Below are positions 1 through 12,029 of a stretch of DNA of 64,000 nucleotides, one piece after another. The translations under genes and the position numbers were made by a program. The stretch comes from Tretioscincus oriximinensis (Eukaryota > Chordata > Lepidosauria > Squamata > Gymnophthalmidae). The DNA lies in the NCBI GenBank assembly GCA_022410635.1, contig JAJVDF010000650.1, positions 124,001 through 188,000 of the forward strand, read 5' to 3'. The notes beneath the pieces were generated by a model. It was given only the letters and a program-made list of their open reading frames with translations. It was not told the origin of the DNA and made no database searches. How positions within the stretch are numbered: position 1 is the first letter of the stretch; every line of letters begins with the position of its first letter.

Positions 1-102
1 CTTATGCCAACCACTTTTCTCAAGTTAGTCTCAAAGTGCTGCTAGCTCCTTTGCTGGACTTTCTGCTAGACTAACACGGCTATTTCTCTGAAATTGACTA
101 CC
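1..102 (+). repeat. Hammerhead-like dispersed repeat, 5'-truncated by window edge
   Basis: The first hundred bases match the body of a short dispersed repeat that recurs at 27.6-27.8 kb and 42.4 kb. Shared landmarks are 'cttatgcca', 'tctcaagttagtctcaaagtgctgctag', given here as two pieces (tctcaagttagtctc and aaagtgctgctag), and the downstream 'agactaacacggcta' block. The part that would carry the ribozyme-like motif lies before the window starts. Similar 'agactaacacggcta' repeats are common in turtle, crocodilian and squamate DNA. I suspect the 3' region of a Penelope-like element, but the class is inferred. Confidence 0.6.
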
Positions 103-754
103 ATAGAAGGTATAGAGTTAGTATTTATATCAAGTAGATCAAGTAATGATCAAATTCAGACTCTGCTCTTGAAATGGGTATCATTCTTTGGGCTTTCATC
201 CTCTCACCAGTTCCTACCAGATTGTAAGCTTAAAGAGAAAACATTCTAAAATTAGAGCAACTATTTTCCCCTATAAACAAGGCTATAATGTGATACACTA
301 TTAGCTCCCTACAACCTCCAAGCTTGCAAGTTGTTTATTGAAGACAAGCATTCTTTATACTCCAAACACAATCCTGCTGTCCAGGCATGCAAAAAGAAGC
401 CACATACTCACACCTTTCCATTTACCTTGGAGAACTTGGTTTCTTGATTGACTGTTTTATTCCTTTGCAGGGATGGAAATTTCTTCCTCATCCATCCCAC
501 ACACAGCCATTTGCAAAACTTGCTCTCTCTTGCTTTGATATGGCTTGCCATTGCTTACTTCCCAGGCAATACTAGGAATTAAACTACTTATCAGGCAGGT
601 TTAGTGATGCCTGCTTGATAAAGATAAAGTTTGAGTAAAATAATTTCTACAAAGGGACTCGCTTTAGATGCTAATGTGTGGGAAAGAAATACAGGGAAGA
701 AAACTGCTCTGGCTACTCATTTGCTATTGAATCAAATTCATGGTGTTAACACTG
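103..754. other. No feature recognised
   Basis: AT-rich sequence without a recognised repeat or plausible exon; a 62-codon frame at 387-575 is unremarkable. Confidence 0.6.
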
Positions 755-1140
755 ATATATAAGGCACTAAACAGCTTGGGCCACAAATATTTGAAGGAAA
801 CCTCCTCAGATATATACAAGATCTTCTAATGAGGCACTTCTGATGATCCCACCTTCTTCACTGGTTAAAGGGGTGTGAATATGTGNGAGGGTCTTCTCTG
901 TATTAGCCCCCAGGTTGTAGAATGGTCAATTCTCTGGGGTACTACAGGCTGAACACATTTAGACATACCTGTTGAAGACATACCTGTTCACCCTTTTTTG
1001 GTTGAGCCAAAGCTCCCCATTCCTTGAGGACACTATTAGTATTTTAATTGTTCTATTTAAACTGATTTAGTGATCTTCTGTTGGCATCCAGCCTGAGACC
1101 TCTGGGTATAGGATGGAATATAAGTGTAAGTAAATAAATA
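755..1140 (+). mobile_element. L2-like LINE, 3' end fragment
   Basis: Order and wording match the 3' third of the better L2 copy at 29.5-30.2 kb: 'ataaggcactaaacag..ttgggcc', the 'ccccaggttgtagaatgg' block (coding for the C-terminal LWN-like stretch), 'cctgttcaccc', then 'gcctgagacctctgggtatagg' and a (AATA)-type tail ending near 1140. Many substitutions and indels remove any open frame, so this is an old, 5'-truncated copy. One N lies near 886. Confidence 0.7.
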
Positions 1141-1635
1141 CTGTGGTAGGTTTTATTTAAATGTGTTTTAATAATTTGTACTTTTTAATCTTTTCCTATT
1201 CTTAACCTAGGTGAAGGGTAGGATATACATAAACACAGAGGTAAATAGACTTGGACCAGTAATCCCAGGTCTGAAAGCCTATAGACTAAACTATTATGAT
1301 TGATTATGTGTGGAGTTTCCCTTGGAAGCAGGAACCAACACAAAATGTACCAATTAGATTGTTAATGTATTTATATGCTTACTTATTTGGATGGAATTCT
1401 AGAAATCATTCCATCTATCTGGCACAGGAATGGATCAGTCCCTTTTACTTGCAGAGTAGAAAGGAAGCAAAGGATTGATGTTTGAACAAGGTCCTATGAG
1501 AAACCTAATAAGTTGCCAAAACTTCAAACAGTAATTGCACATGGAACTTTCAGCATTTTCTAACAACAAAATATCCACCTTAGCTTTAGATAAAGTGGTG
1601 GTGGGATGAGTATTCACTCTGCTGATGTAGATTTC

Positions 1636-1800
1636 AAAGAAATGTGCTAGTCTGGATTCAGACTAGCAAGGTGGTCTTGTGCACTTTAGAGATTAACAAG
1701 AAAAAGGTAGATAAAAAAGGAAAAAAGTAGACCTGATTATGAAAGCCCATGCCACCTACCTTTTTTTTGTCAGTCTATAAAGTACTACAAGACCACTTCA
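1636..1800. repeat. Head-to-head pair of hammerhead-like repeat copies
   Basis: A reverse-strand copy (about 1636-1713) and a forward copy (about 1724-1800) of the repeat described at 27.6 kb face each other. The complement of 1671-1713 aligns to 1754-1796 at roughly 80 percent, with one indel. The forward copy keeps 'gtagac', 'gaaagc' and 'catgcca' at 1728-1754 but its ribozyme-like stem is decayed. The outer end of the reverse copy also contains a perfect 9-bp hairpin stem at 1646-1667 (gctagtctg / cagactagc). This is much older than the 27.6-kb foldback. Confidence 0.5.
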
Positions 1801-1804
1801 CTTG

Positions 1805-3830
1805 ACACTGATGTGTCCTTCTAGCCTGAGAATGGAGTAAAGCTGTATTAAAACTTATGTATGAACATGTCATAAGAACTCTTTGATAGCATCCTTGTCT
1901 ATAGAATTAGAACCATGATAGGTCCATTTCAACTCTCAGATTATATAGCAATGATTGACAGCATGTGGTTAATCAGACTTTATCTACAGATATAAGATGA
2001 TGAAACCAATGTGGAAACATAATGGCAAAGCTGTAAACTTTATTTTCATATTTCTAAGGGACATGCATTCCATAAATAGAGTGCAAGACTAGCGTATTAG
2101 AAATATGTTGCATTGGGATCTTTGGTTTATTGATCTGAGTCTACTTCAGCATTGGAATGGGAATTTGGCATGAAATTGAGAATTACATGCTGAAATTGAT
2201 GGGCTTTTTTTTTACTCGTCAGTTACATTTTATATTAGTATTATTATTCTATTGCTAATAACATATTTTTAACTAAAAAAATCTGAGTGTGAAATATGAG
2301 AATCAATCAAAAGTGTGTATCTTTAAATAAACAAATTTACATGTGAACAAAAAAGGAGGAAGTTAAATAGATTGAAGCTTTAGATGGGGAAAATTACAGC
2401 AATCTAGATGATATAGGAATGAATTTGTGTGGACAAAGCAAATAGAAAGGCCAAAGTGCACCTTGGTGATGTTTCATAGCTGCATGTGGTTTATCAGCAG
2501 CAGATAAATACATTTTTGTGTGAGATCAAAAGTTTTCCATGAAATACATGTATTACAAAAAGGAAGAAGGCAAAGAAGTTACTGTTGTAAATAAGAAACA
2601 GCATATGGCTACAGACCTTAAAAACCCAGCAGAAATATCATACCTATTTTTTTAAAAAAAATATTTTCTTGTAACATATATACAGTTACACTGAGACATA
2701 TGACATATTCAAACATACCATCACCCGGGATTATTAATCAACAAAATTATAGCCACTTGTACATCAGAGGAAAAAATGTGTTTGAATATTGGGACTCAGG
2801 TCTTCTTCCAGACATGTATCTTAATATTTTTCCCATTTTTGCTTAATTAACAAAGGATTATGAACTCCAAGATAACATTGTTTGGTTTCATTAACAAAAT
2901 CAAACTTCATTAATTCTAATACATTATACAATTTTTAACCGACCACTTTGAAGAAGCTTTCCACCCGTAGCACCTAGTTAAATGAGTGGTAGATATTTTT
3001 AGCAAGTGCTGAGATAAAATCTTTTTAGCTGTTGATAAAGTGGGGATATAGAAGAAATCCTGCCCAATAATGGATTGGCCTTCAGATTTCAACAGACTGT
3101 TAAGTGAACAAGATTCTAATCAAATGAGTTTTGATAACACTTGAGTTTTGAATTTCAACAGACTACATTCATTTTCAGATTTAAATGTGGAACCCTCTGT
3201 TTTCTGTAATGCACATAATAGATACAAGAGTTGTAACATGCTGAAAAGAAAGGTCTAAAGAAAACACATCATGGTCAAGTGTTCAGTAAACAAAAGTAAG
3301 CAGAATACACTTGCTTGGTCCTATGTGACATGGCATTATGTATTTTCACAGCAGCGGCTGTGTATGAATATAAAACAAACAAATGTATAAAATAGATTTG
3401 TATTCATGCTGTGTAGTCATACACAATGGCAGGGCCAAAAACTAAACTGGGAATAATTTGAAATTCACAGAGGTTCAATAATAGAAAGGCAGACAGAAAT
3501 GAAAACAGAGATACACTTCTAGTAAAAAAAAAACCACTAAGGAAAGGGACCACTTGAGGGCATTTTTAGGTGCTATTCCAAACATATTTTAGTCTGGAAA
3601 ACTAGACCAAAGCGGCAGCAGGATGAGGAGTACAATTCTTCAGGGCTGAACTAGATTAAAAGTACATGATGGAAGTGTACCATAGAGACCAAATAGATTT
3701 CCTCTCAAATTGAGGATTAGGTCCCAGGTTTAGCCTGGGTGCTTCTCATAATAGCTGATTTGACCAATATAAGTGGAAATATTGAGGGGCATGTTATAGT
3801 TCTGCTAATCTCAATTGCCCTTTCTACACT
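1805..3830. other. No feature recognised
   Basis: About 2 kb of AT-rich DNA. Contains only homopolymer runs and no frame above 60 codons. Confidence 0.6.
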
Positions 3831-3835
3831 GGAAG

Positions 3836-4501
3836 GCAAGCAGAATTGTTGGTAGCTTGCAGCCTGGATAGCGTTAAGAGAGGATTAGACAGGTTCATGG
3901 ATTATGAAGGGTCAGGGCTGTATTTAAGCAAAATATAGCTACTGTTTTAATCATTTCTTTTGGGGACNTTTAATAAATTTATTCTGTTTCAATATATTTG
4001 GTTTTCAGTTTGAAGTTTCAAAGCTTTTTCAAGCATAAAGATCCCTATTTCAAGTGTTTTGAGTTTTTTTTTCTAGCTCCCTGATGCCCTGGGAATCCTC
4101 AAGAATCAATAACCTCTAACACGGTAGTAGTAAGACAGTATCTTTTAAAAAAAATGCTTTTATTATTATAAAACCCAATATAGCTGAGAGAAGAGGTGAA
4201 GTAAAGTTAATAAGTAAGTAAATAAGTACGTAAATAAGTAATAAGTAAGTAAATTACAGCCTGTGGGCAAAATATAGCCAAAATACGAGCCTCTCAAGGG
4301 TAAAAGCAGCTTTTAGGATAGATCTCTTGATACTGCCTCAGAGATAGAGGAACAGGCAGTATTTCTAAAACACCATTTGCAGGGCATCGAGAGGAGGTGG
4401 AGATTTTGCCTCCTTCTGTTTCAGACTGCCCAGGTTCAATTGGTGGGCTACTGTGTAAGACAGAATGCTAGACTAGATGGGCTTATGTTATGTTCTTATG
4501 A
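3836..4501 (+). mobile_element. CR1 LINE 3' end, split by an unclassified insertion
   Basis: The 3836-3912 part has the conserved CR1 block 'ggattagacaggttcatgg' that precedes the 3' UTR. The 4300-4501 part has the usual continuation: 'gaacaggcag', 'ccatttgcaggg', 'ttttgcctcc', 'agaatgctagactagatgg' and the terminal 'tatgttcttatg'. Between them lie about 370 bases absent from the other CR1 copies here, listed separately. The copy is diverged and non-coding. Confidence 0.7.
3912..4285 (+). repeat. Unclassified repeat family, copy 1 (long form)
   Basis: This segment shares with 35272-35462 a leading 'g(g/c)c(t/g)tgttt(a)agcaaaat.tag' block, the central 'gcttttattattataaaaccca' block (4157-4178), a 'gctga.ag' stretch, a run of (TAAG)/(TAAA) tetranucleotides and a trailing 'taaattacagcc..tgggcaaaata' block. 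Copy 1 has about 180 extra bases (around 3950-4120) missing from copy 2. Each end of the element contains a 'gcaaaata' string, which may be short terminal repeats or a target duplication. No coding capacity or known family recognised. Confidence 0.5.
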
Positions 4502-4989
4502 TCTGGTTTATGTCCTTGCCATCTGCACACTAATGATGGATAAAAAAGTCCTGCTTTGTTTGCACTGAATATAGTGCAGATTGAGGAGGAAAAAAAACAC
4601 TCAAAATAGCACTGTAACTCAGTTTGACTATAAACCTATTGTAGTTGGCCCTGTTCCATTCCAGTGATAGCCTAGTTTGGAGGACATTGCTTGTTCCAAG
4701 ATGAATATCTTGCCTGTCTGAAAACAGGCAAGATTGCTATTTGCCAGTAGGATATAAAGACTACTAGATAGAGTTAGAAAACAGTCAGCAATTATAGCAC
4801 ATTTGCACATCAATAGCATCTAATAGTGTAATTGGTATTTCGGAAATTAAAATTAGGTTTCCAAACCCAAGGAGTCTTTGCATGCACACAGCTATTCTAT
4901 ACCTCATTTGGAGTGCAATCAGGAAGTCTCAGGTACATGTGCCAAAAGTTTTTCAGTAGTCAACCCTCAATAAATGCCATTTATTATGG

Positions 4990-5290
4990 AATTAATAATT
5001 GCTCAGATAATCGTTCCAGAGAACCCCTGTACTCTCGCGAGTGCATGCGTGTGCGCAAATCGGATGTGAGATGTTAAAACAAGTGAGAACGCGGCAGTTG
5101 TTTCTATTGTCGATTGCGAATAAAAAAAATTATTGGACTGCACTGAAATGAGGTCAATGAGTGACGTTACAGAGTTGGGGCACTGGCCACAGAATATAAA
5201 TGTTTGGTGTGCACGGACACACAATTGCTATTTTCCGGATTATAGCTTTATAGCGGTTTTTAAGTCGGCGTATGCATGCAGCCTTTATTA
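4990..5290. other. CpG-retaining patch of unknown nature
   Basis: In otherwise CpG-poor AT-rich DNA this 300-bp stretch keeps many CpG sites, for example 'tctcgcgagtgcatgcgtgtgcgc' in pieces at 5034-5057 (ctcgcgag, gcgtgtgcgc), 'gaacgcggcag' near 5088, 'gtcgattgcg' near 5110, 'gacgttac' near 5163 and 'agtcggcgtatgc' near 5263. No long open frame or recognised repeat terminus. It could be a recently inserted non-autonomous element not yet decayed by methylation, or an unmethylated regulatory patch. Confidence 0.3.
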
Positions 5291-6287
5291 AAAAAAATTC
5301 TTGTTCTATGTACAGGTAGAATTGAAATATTTTAATATGATAAAGTCAAACTAAAAATGACTATACTCATTGAGAGCACTGGTTGGGATACAGTAAACAA
5401 GGCAAATTTGTGTGCTTTGAGTTTTCCATACGCATCAAGTTGCCAAACTCTTAGAACAGGCTAATGGCTAGGCTCAACAGTGTTCTAAATGATTACTGAT
5501 GCAATAGCCATTTCCCATTCTCTATGATTTGCACTGTTTTTTGTTTTTGTTTTTATGACTTAAATCCTATGTTTTTCCTGCTTCGGATAGAGAGCTCAAT
5601 AGAATACTATTTAGTTTGGAAAGAGATGCCTTGAGCAATTTAGATAAAGTGATTTTAACTGAGATATCTCTAGTATCCATAAATGCTCTTCATTTTAGTA
5701 CATTATTTTGGGATAAGCATCATATTTTGAATGGAGTATGTGAATGCAGGTGCTAGGCACATATCTTGCTGTCTCTCTATAAAACCAGCAACATTTCTTT
5801 CATGTGCTATCTTTGCTATGCCATGATATAAAAGGTAATTATTTTTTGATACCTGGATTTTCATATTATTTAAATCTTATCTACTGTTATTTCATTTCAG
5901 TTTTATGCAACTAAAATCTCCAGCATGGGCGGTGAGATAAAGTTTATTAGCTGTGATAGACAAGAATGTATATTTCTGGCAGCAGTGGTGACCACTTTGT
6001 ATTTAAGGCTGACATTGGATTAAGGTTGAATTTAAGAAAATTCTGGGATGGATTCCAACCCGCAACCTAAACAGATGGCGCATGTAACAAGGGGAAGTAT
6101 ATTTTGTTTATGTAAATATTTATACTTCGCTTTTTTAATTAAAAAATCCTCAAAATTATTTATATGAGAAAAGTAAAAAATAGATAAAAACATACAAACA
6201 TTAAAAATTCCAATACATTAAAAGAGAGGAATAGTTATGTAAGGAATATCTGGATAAAAAAGTTGATCCTTAATAATCACCTAAAAG
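5291..6287. other. No feature recognised
   Basis: AT-rich, no repeat landmarks, no coding signal. Confidence 0.6.
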
Positions 6288-6655
6288 TTAAGAACATAAG
6301 AAGAGCCCATCTAGTCTAGCATTCTGTCTCACACAGAGGCCCACCAGATACACCTGGGCAGTCCAAATAGAGGAAAGCAAAATATGCACCTGTTCATGAC
6401 TCCCTGCAAATGTCATTTCAGGAGTCCTGTCTGTTGCTCCATACTGGAGGCAGCATCCAGACATCCATCCTAGTGCCTATTTATATGCTTGGTGTCCATA
6501 AACCTGTCTAGTCCTGTCTTGAAGCTATCCAAGCTGTTAGCTATCACCACCTCTTTAGGAAGTAAATTCCACAGGCTGATGACCCTCTAGGTAAAAAATT
6601 ACTTTCTTTTGCCTGTCCTCACTTTTCTGCCCATCAGTTTCAAGTTGTAAGAGTA
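6288..6655 (-). mobile_element. CR1 LINE 3' end, reverse strand
   Basis: Reading the reverse strand, the element ends at 6288 with the CR1 terminal motif (forward: 'taagaacataagaagagcc'). Moving rightward it shows the complement of 'acagaatgctagactagatgg', 'gactgcccaggtg', 'tgcatattttgctttcctc', 'acaggactagacaggtttatgg' and the 'gtggaatttacttcct' block. It is about 370 bases long and 5'-truncated, within the ORF2 C-terminal coding end and 3' UTR. Confidence 0.8.
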
Positions 6656-7159
6656 GAATCCTTAAAACCAGAAGAGGATAGGTATTTCATTAACATGCTA
6701 TTTTATTAATCTACAGTAGAATTTATTCAGAAAAATCTCAAGTCTTTCAAGGGCTGTATCTGCATGACAGATTTCTCCCTCTATGGTAGTGACATAAAGG
6801 CGAATCCACCACATACAGTCATGTATTGTCAGCAATCCATTAGCCCTATTTATCTGGGTTTTCTTGTAGCACATCGTTTCTGACATTATTGCAGAGCTCT
6901 TCTTAAAACACTATCATGCATTTGTGTAGTGCGTGGTAGTGGGAATTCGCATGCACTGTGAGAAGTTAAGCAAGATTTTGTACAGAGGCAGGGAAAATCA
7001 ACTACCAGGAGAAATCGCTTGCAGAGGAGGCTAGAAGTCACATGAGAGTGAGGAGAAGTTCTCAAATGTTATGTGACAGTGCTACAACCTCCTTGTGGAT
7101 TTTACAAGTTCCAACATAGATTATTGCAGGTATGTGTAGATGGAGACAGCTGGACCAGA

Positions 7160-7365
7160 AGGAAATCTGGCTGCAACATCTGGGCTTCTTCAGCCGCAAA
7201 AGANGGCATCGGAGAGGTGATCTGACTGAAGTGCATAAAATCAGGCACAGGATGAATAAGGTGACCAAAAGAAATATTTTCTCTAACACACAACCAGGGG
7301 GCATTCCTTGAAACTGTCAGGCAGAAGAATTAGGACAGGCAAGTGAAAATTAGGACAAGGCAGAG
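7160..7365 (+). mobile_element. CR1 LINE internal fragment
   Basis: The fragment contains the CR1 ORF2 C-terminal nucleotide landmarks 'ggctgcaacatctgggcttctt', 'agaggtgatctgactgaagtgcataaaatcaggca' (in pieces gaggtgatctgactgaag and cataaaatca) and 'tctctaacacacaaccagggggcattcctt' (pieces tctctaacacacaacc, gggcattcctt). These correspond to the RLGLF..RRGDLIEVYKI..SH..RGHS stretch. Frames are broken and an N lies at about 7204. Confidence 0.7.
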
Positions 7366-7419
7366 ATGTATACTATAAGGATCCATGGTCACATCAAACC
7401 TTGAGCCCTTCCAATTGTG

Positions 7420-7520
7420 AATTATTATTTATTTATTTATTTATTTATTTGTACTTGTATCCCGCCCTATACCCAAAGGAATCAGGGCAGCCAACCATAG
7501 GGTGGTGCACATAGTGACTA
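7420..7520 (-). mobile_element. tRNA-SINE/L2-tail 3' half, reverse strand
   Basis: The (TTTA)n run at 7421-7452 followed by 'cttgtatcccgccctatacc' and 'agccaaccatagggtggtgcac' is the reverse complement of the tail of the SINE at 28.8-29.0 kb, including the SINE-specific 'caccaccctatggttgg' block that the L2 LINEs lack. The tRNA head is missing. Confidence 0.65.
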
Positions 7521-9299
7521 GTACAATTGCTTCAGGACAGGCATAGTATGTACTGAAACAGGTACTCCATAATCTGACTGCTGTATACTTCCAAAGAAGA
7601 AACAAGGGTACATTTCAGTACTACTTGGGGTATATTACAATAAGTCTAAACATGAGGGTAACAGAGCATGAATGAAACATTGACTTGGTTATTCCTGCCT
7701 TGGTAAAGATGAAAGATTAGCCTAACCTGATGGGAAGTACTGCTGGTTGAAGAAGTCATTTGAGTGCCATGCTATGTTTCTATTCATTCTGAAGGAGAAA
7801 AATACCATTTAAAGCCGATTACAACCACTGCCCAATTTTCAAATTGTGCCATTTCCTACCCGTGAATTTCTGGCTTGTAAAGGTTCAACCTCAGATAGCT
7901 ATCTTTATTTTTTAGTCCATAGAAACCATTTCAGTCTATAGGTAACATTTCAGGACATTCACAGTTTCTTCTCATTGAGACGTTATGGAGAAACAGAGTT
8001 AGGTGTTGTTACAAATCATCCCCAACTCCTGATGAAATTCCCAATGACTTTATAAGGATGTTAAATAGTATATGTGATACAATGGTACACTGTGAACCAC
8101 CCAGCCCAACTTCCAGAATACAGACTATTTGTAACCTTGCTTTAGTCTGTTCATGTAGTTTTATAAAATTATTTAGTGATTGTACTTCTGTGCTCTTGAA
8201 ATGTACAGTCACTAAGGGCTACTTTATAAAATTGCCCCCACAGGACCAAGCATGGTTCCAAATAGACTATCTTAGGAAGGGTTTGGAACTGTGAGCTAAA
8301 ACTAAAAAAATAATAATCCCAAAACTGTGTATTGCAGCTGAACTAAAGATATATAAGCACAGATAGCAAATCTGTACGCCAAAAATTAAACCAGTTTAAG
8401 AAGAACTCAAAAGCTTCAGGGAGCACGTTAGATATTAATCAGATTCTTAACATGATTATGAAGCAGAACCTGCTTTATTTGAGGCATGTAACGCAAACAG
8501 GCAAATAAAAGGTTAAAACAAATAAAAGATGTTAAGAGTGAACGAGGCAGGAAAAAGAAAGACAATGCCACTAATTTTGTTCAGGTCCTTTTAGATCATA
8601 CAATGCAGAAATGGAGTGGTGGAACTGAACAAAAGAAAGCAAAAACCCTCGGGTGTCCAACCACATATAAACACAAAACAAAAATTATACAAGGAGTAAA
8701 ATAGTATAAATATATTTAAAACAATATTCAATAGTCCACAGTTTACAAAATATAGAAGTAGAGCAGCCCAGTATAATGCTTCAGTCCACAGAAATTAGAA
8801 TAAAAGTCCAAAAGGATGAAGTATACTAATGAAGTCCTCAAGTAATGCAAGTGCAATTTTCTTAGATGGAATATATAGAAGATATTTCTGTTTTCAGGAA
8901 CTGGAGGCCGGATGCAGTGGTGGAACTGAAGTCATGATATCATCTGCATGAAACATTACTTTAGATTATATAGGGTTTAAAATTGGTACCATATTGTACT
9001 TCATATGAACTGCTGGCAGTTATACTTGACCAACAGCCCACATGTTCACCTGGCATGTGGAAACTGTGCTACAAGTTCACCATTTCTGGGTGCCATGACA
9101 AATCAAAACCAAACATTTGTACCCAGTTCTTGAACCTGTCTAATTCAGTGGGCGTGAGGTGTATACCAGCAACACAAATCAATTAGGGGCTCATTGCCTG
9201 GAGCAATCTACCATGGCACAAAATAGTCCACACAGTGTAGAAATGGCCAAAGAGAGTATCAAAATGGTCTTAGAACAACTAACTTAAATACAGATTTAA
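7521..9299. other. No feature recognised
   Basis: Ordinary AT-rich sequence. Short frames at 8009-8294 on both strands overlap each other and look like chance. Confidence 0.55.
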
Positions 9300-11175
9300 G
9301 GAAAAAAGCTGGAATTAGGCATAGCAGGCGAGCTTTCACAATGAGGAAGTGGAATTTACAAAATGTATATGAAAAACTATCCTTACCTGAAGAACCAACT
9401 TTTTACTCGGCGAGACATAATGTATATTCCTATATTGATTATATTTATATGAAAGCGGATAATTACCAAGTTCAAGAGGTCAAGACCGGCTCGATATGGG
9501 TATCAGACCATGCCCCCATTATAGCGAGATTTGGTAATTTACGACAAGAGAAGTCAAGGGTATGGAGATTTGACTCAGAAATTGTAAAAGATGCTCAAGC
9601 AAGTAGAATCATGGGCCAAACCATAAGAACTTATTTTGAACAAAATAGGACCCCAGGCATGACTGAGACAATTATATGAGATGCTTTAAAAGCAGTTATC
9701 AGAGGTCACTGTATCGCTAGGGAAACATACCTTTGTAGGAGAAGAAGAAACATTCGGAATAATCTTATTCAGGATATAGATAGGTTACAGAAACAATATA
9801 TTCAAACAAACCATAGGGATATTAAACTTCAATTGGAGAGACAGAAAAATTCGTTGGAACAATTAGATAGGACTCAATTATTTAAGAACACGCTCTATTC
9901 CAAAAATTAATTTCAATCTTGGGATGCTCACTCTAGAAAAACTCTAGGGAGAATTTTAAAGAGCAGGAATTATAAAAGGCGAATAAATAGAATAAAAGAT
10001 CAGAATGGTGATGTAGTAACCACAGATCAACAAGTTAGACAATCCTTAGCAAATTTTTACTCACATTTATACAGGGAAAGGAGAGTCTTGGATGGTGAGA
10101 TAAAAACAGACACTCCTATAACAGATCAGCAAGCAATAGATCTTAATAAAGATATCATGTCAAATGAAATAAGATCAGCAATTGGGGAACTTAAAATAGG
10201 GAAGGCTCCAGGCCCTGATGGGTATACTGCAGCCTTCTATCGATTATTCAAAGAGGAGTTAATTCCCCAATTGTTAACTCTTTTCAACGAGATGCTTACT
10301 CATCATGAGATACCGGATACCTGGAGACAAACTCAGATAGTTCCTATTCTAAAGAAGGGAAAATCGGAGGTAGAGCTAGAATCTTATCATCCTATAACAT
10401 TGGCGAATATTGATTATAACATTTTTGCTAAGATCCTGACTAAAAGATTGGAATGTTTTTTACCATCTATGGTATCAGAAGACCAATACAGATTTGTTAA
10501 AGGTCGCAAGATAGCAGACCCAATTAGAATACCAACAAATATATTGTACCACGCAGAGAAACATAATAAGAAGCTCACCCTCCTCAAGTTGGATGTGTAC
10601 AAAGCGTTTGANTCCGTTAACCATAAATATTTGGTTCAAATATACAAAAAATACCACTGTGGGGATCGATTTGCTGAATTGATTGCGGAGCTCTATAAAG
10701 ATAACAGGGCCACAATTAGGGTTAATTCGGGGCTCTCGGACACATTCTCTATTAAAAATGGAGTAAAGCAAGGTTGCCCGCTATCTCCACTATTATTTGT
10801 GATGGCTATAGAGCCGTTGGCTAATCAGATAAGATCTTACCCAGAGATAATAGGATATAAGTGTGGACAAGAGCAGATAAAAATTAATCTTTATGCTGAT
10901 GACGCTCTGGTAATCTTAGGGGACCCAAGGAAATCTATGCCCCATGTTATTTCAGAAATAGAAAAATTATTACCCAATTGCATATCATGTAAGGTTTTTC
11001 ATTTGATTACCTAGGTGGTGGTGGAGGGGAGGGTTACAGGGTGAGGGGTGGGTACAAGACACATGGTAATGAGAAATGTATAATCACTGTACCACTATCT
11101 TTTTATGACACTTTTTGTATAAATCTATACTGTACAATGTGATTTGTGAATATTCTTAAAACATTGTAATAGTAC
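9300..11175 (+). pseudogene. L1 LINE ORF2 fragment: endonuclease tail, linker, reverse transcriptase
   Basis: Residues read continuously in one frame from 9341 to 11014 (about 558 codons), interrupted by only two stops: TGA at 9677-9679 and TAA at 9908-9910. The N-terminal part is the end of the L1 apurinic endonuclease (YSYIDYIYM, then VSDHAPIIARF, where SDH is the catalytic block). A charged linker follows, then the reverse transcriptase with GKAPGPDGY, LDVYKAF (motif A, X at the N near 10612), GVKQGCPLSPLLFVMAIEPL (motif B) and LYADDALVIL (catalytic YADD, near 10893-10920). Just after EKLLPN the L1 homology ends and a G-rich 3' UTR-like tract (ggtggtggtggaggggaggg, 11015-11035) begins, so the C-terminal domain has been deleted. 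Non-functional, but younger than most repeats here. Confidence 0.85.
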
Positions 11176-12029
11176 TATACCATCCTACCAATAAGAACAA
11201 CTAACTGTAATGCTAGAGACAGATTGCGATGGTGGACATTGAACAAGACCAATGAGAATTATATTACAGCTCATTTAATATATATTGTAATAGCTCTCTA
11301 AAACCCAATAGTGGTAGAATACATTAGTTCACTCTAGATGTGTAGTAATATCAGCTGATCCACATTAGCATGTAGATGCTCATAGAGAAGATTAATAGGG
11401 CTGCAAATTTACCTTCACAGCAACTCCGCTGCATCTGCCAGTCCTATTCTCTGCTGCACCATTCTGACATTTGCAGTTCTTCACTGGCAGCATTTCCATT
11501 GAGTAGAGAGAGCAGCCTCATTCCACCTTCTGTGGCTGATGTGGATTTGGGTGAATTCCACCATGGGGATCCTCCTGATTTTGTCAGGCAGAGTAGCAAC
11601 AGTATTTGCATGGGGAGAGACTATAATCAACTTCAATAGTGTACAAAGCTCCAACTCTTTGGGATCAAGCTGAGATGCAACTGCCACCAACAATATACTG
11701 CTGTTCAGCTGTGAACTGGGATGCCTTATAAGGAAGCATGCTATCCTTTATTGCCTTTTAGTAGAAGCCAAATGACACAGTAGCAGAAATGTCAGATTTG
11801 ATTTTCTTTCATTTTTTTCATGATCAGTATTGAATCAATGCTGAGTTTGGTGTAATAAAACATGGCTGTCTAGAAAATTGCATCCTTTCCTCTCCTTTTG
11901 TTTTTCCAAATACACCATCACCATTAAAAAAAAAATAGATTGAAAAAATAAATGGCTAACAGCCAGGGAGGCAGAAGGTTGCTAGGACATCCCCACCATT
12001 AAAATTTACCATGATGCTTTTCATTTGCA
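11176..12029. other. Spacer between the two L1 pieces, nothing recognised
   Basis: No L1 signature is visible, so the two L1 pieces are not simply contiguous. An A run lies at 11929-11937. Confidence 0.5.

Noticed and set aside
4377..4568. 63-codon forward frame as a small gene
   Set aside because: It lies wholly in the CR1 3' UTR.
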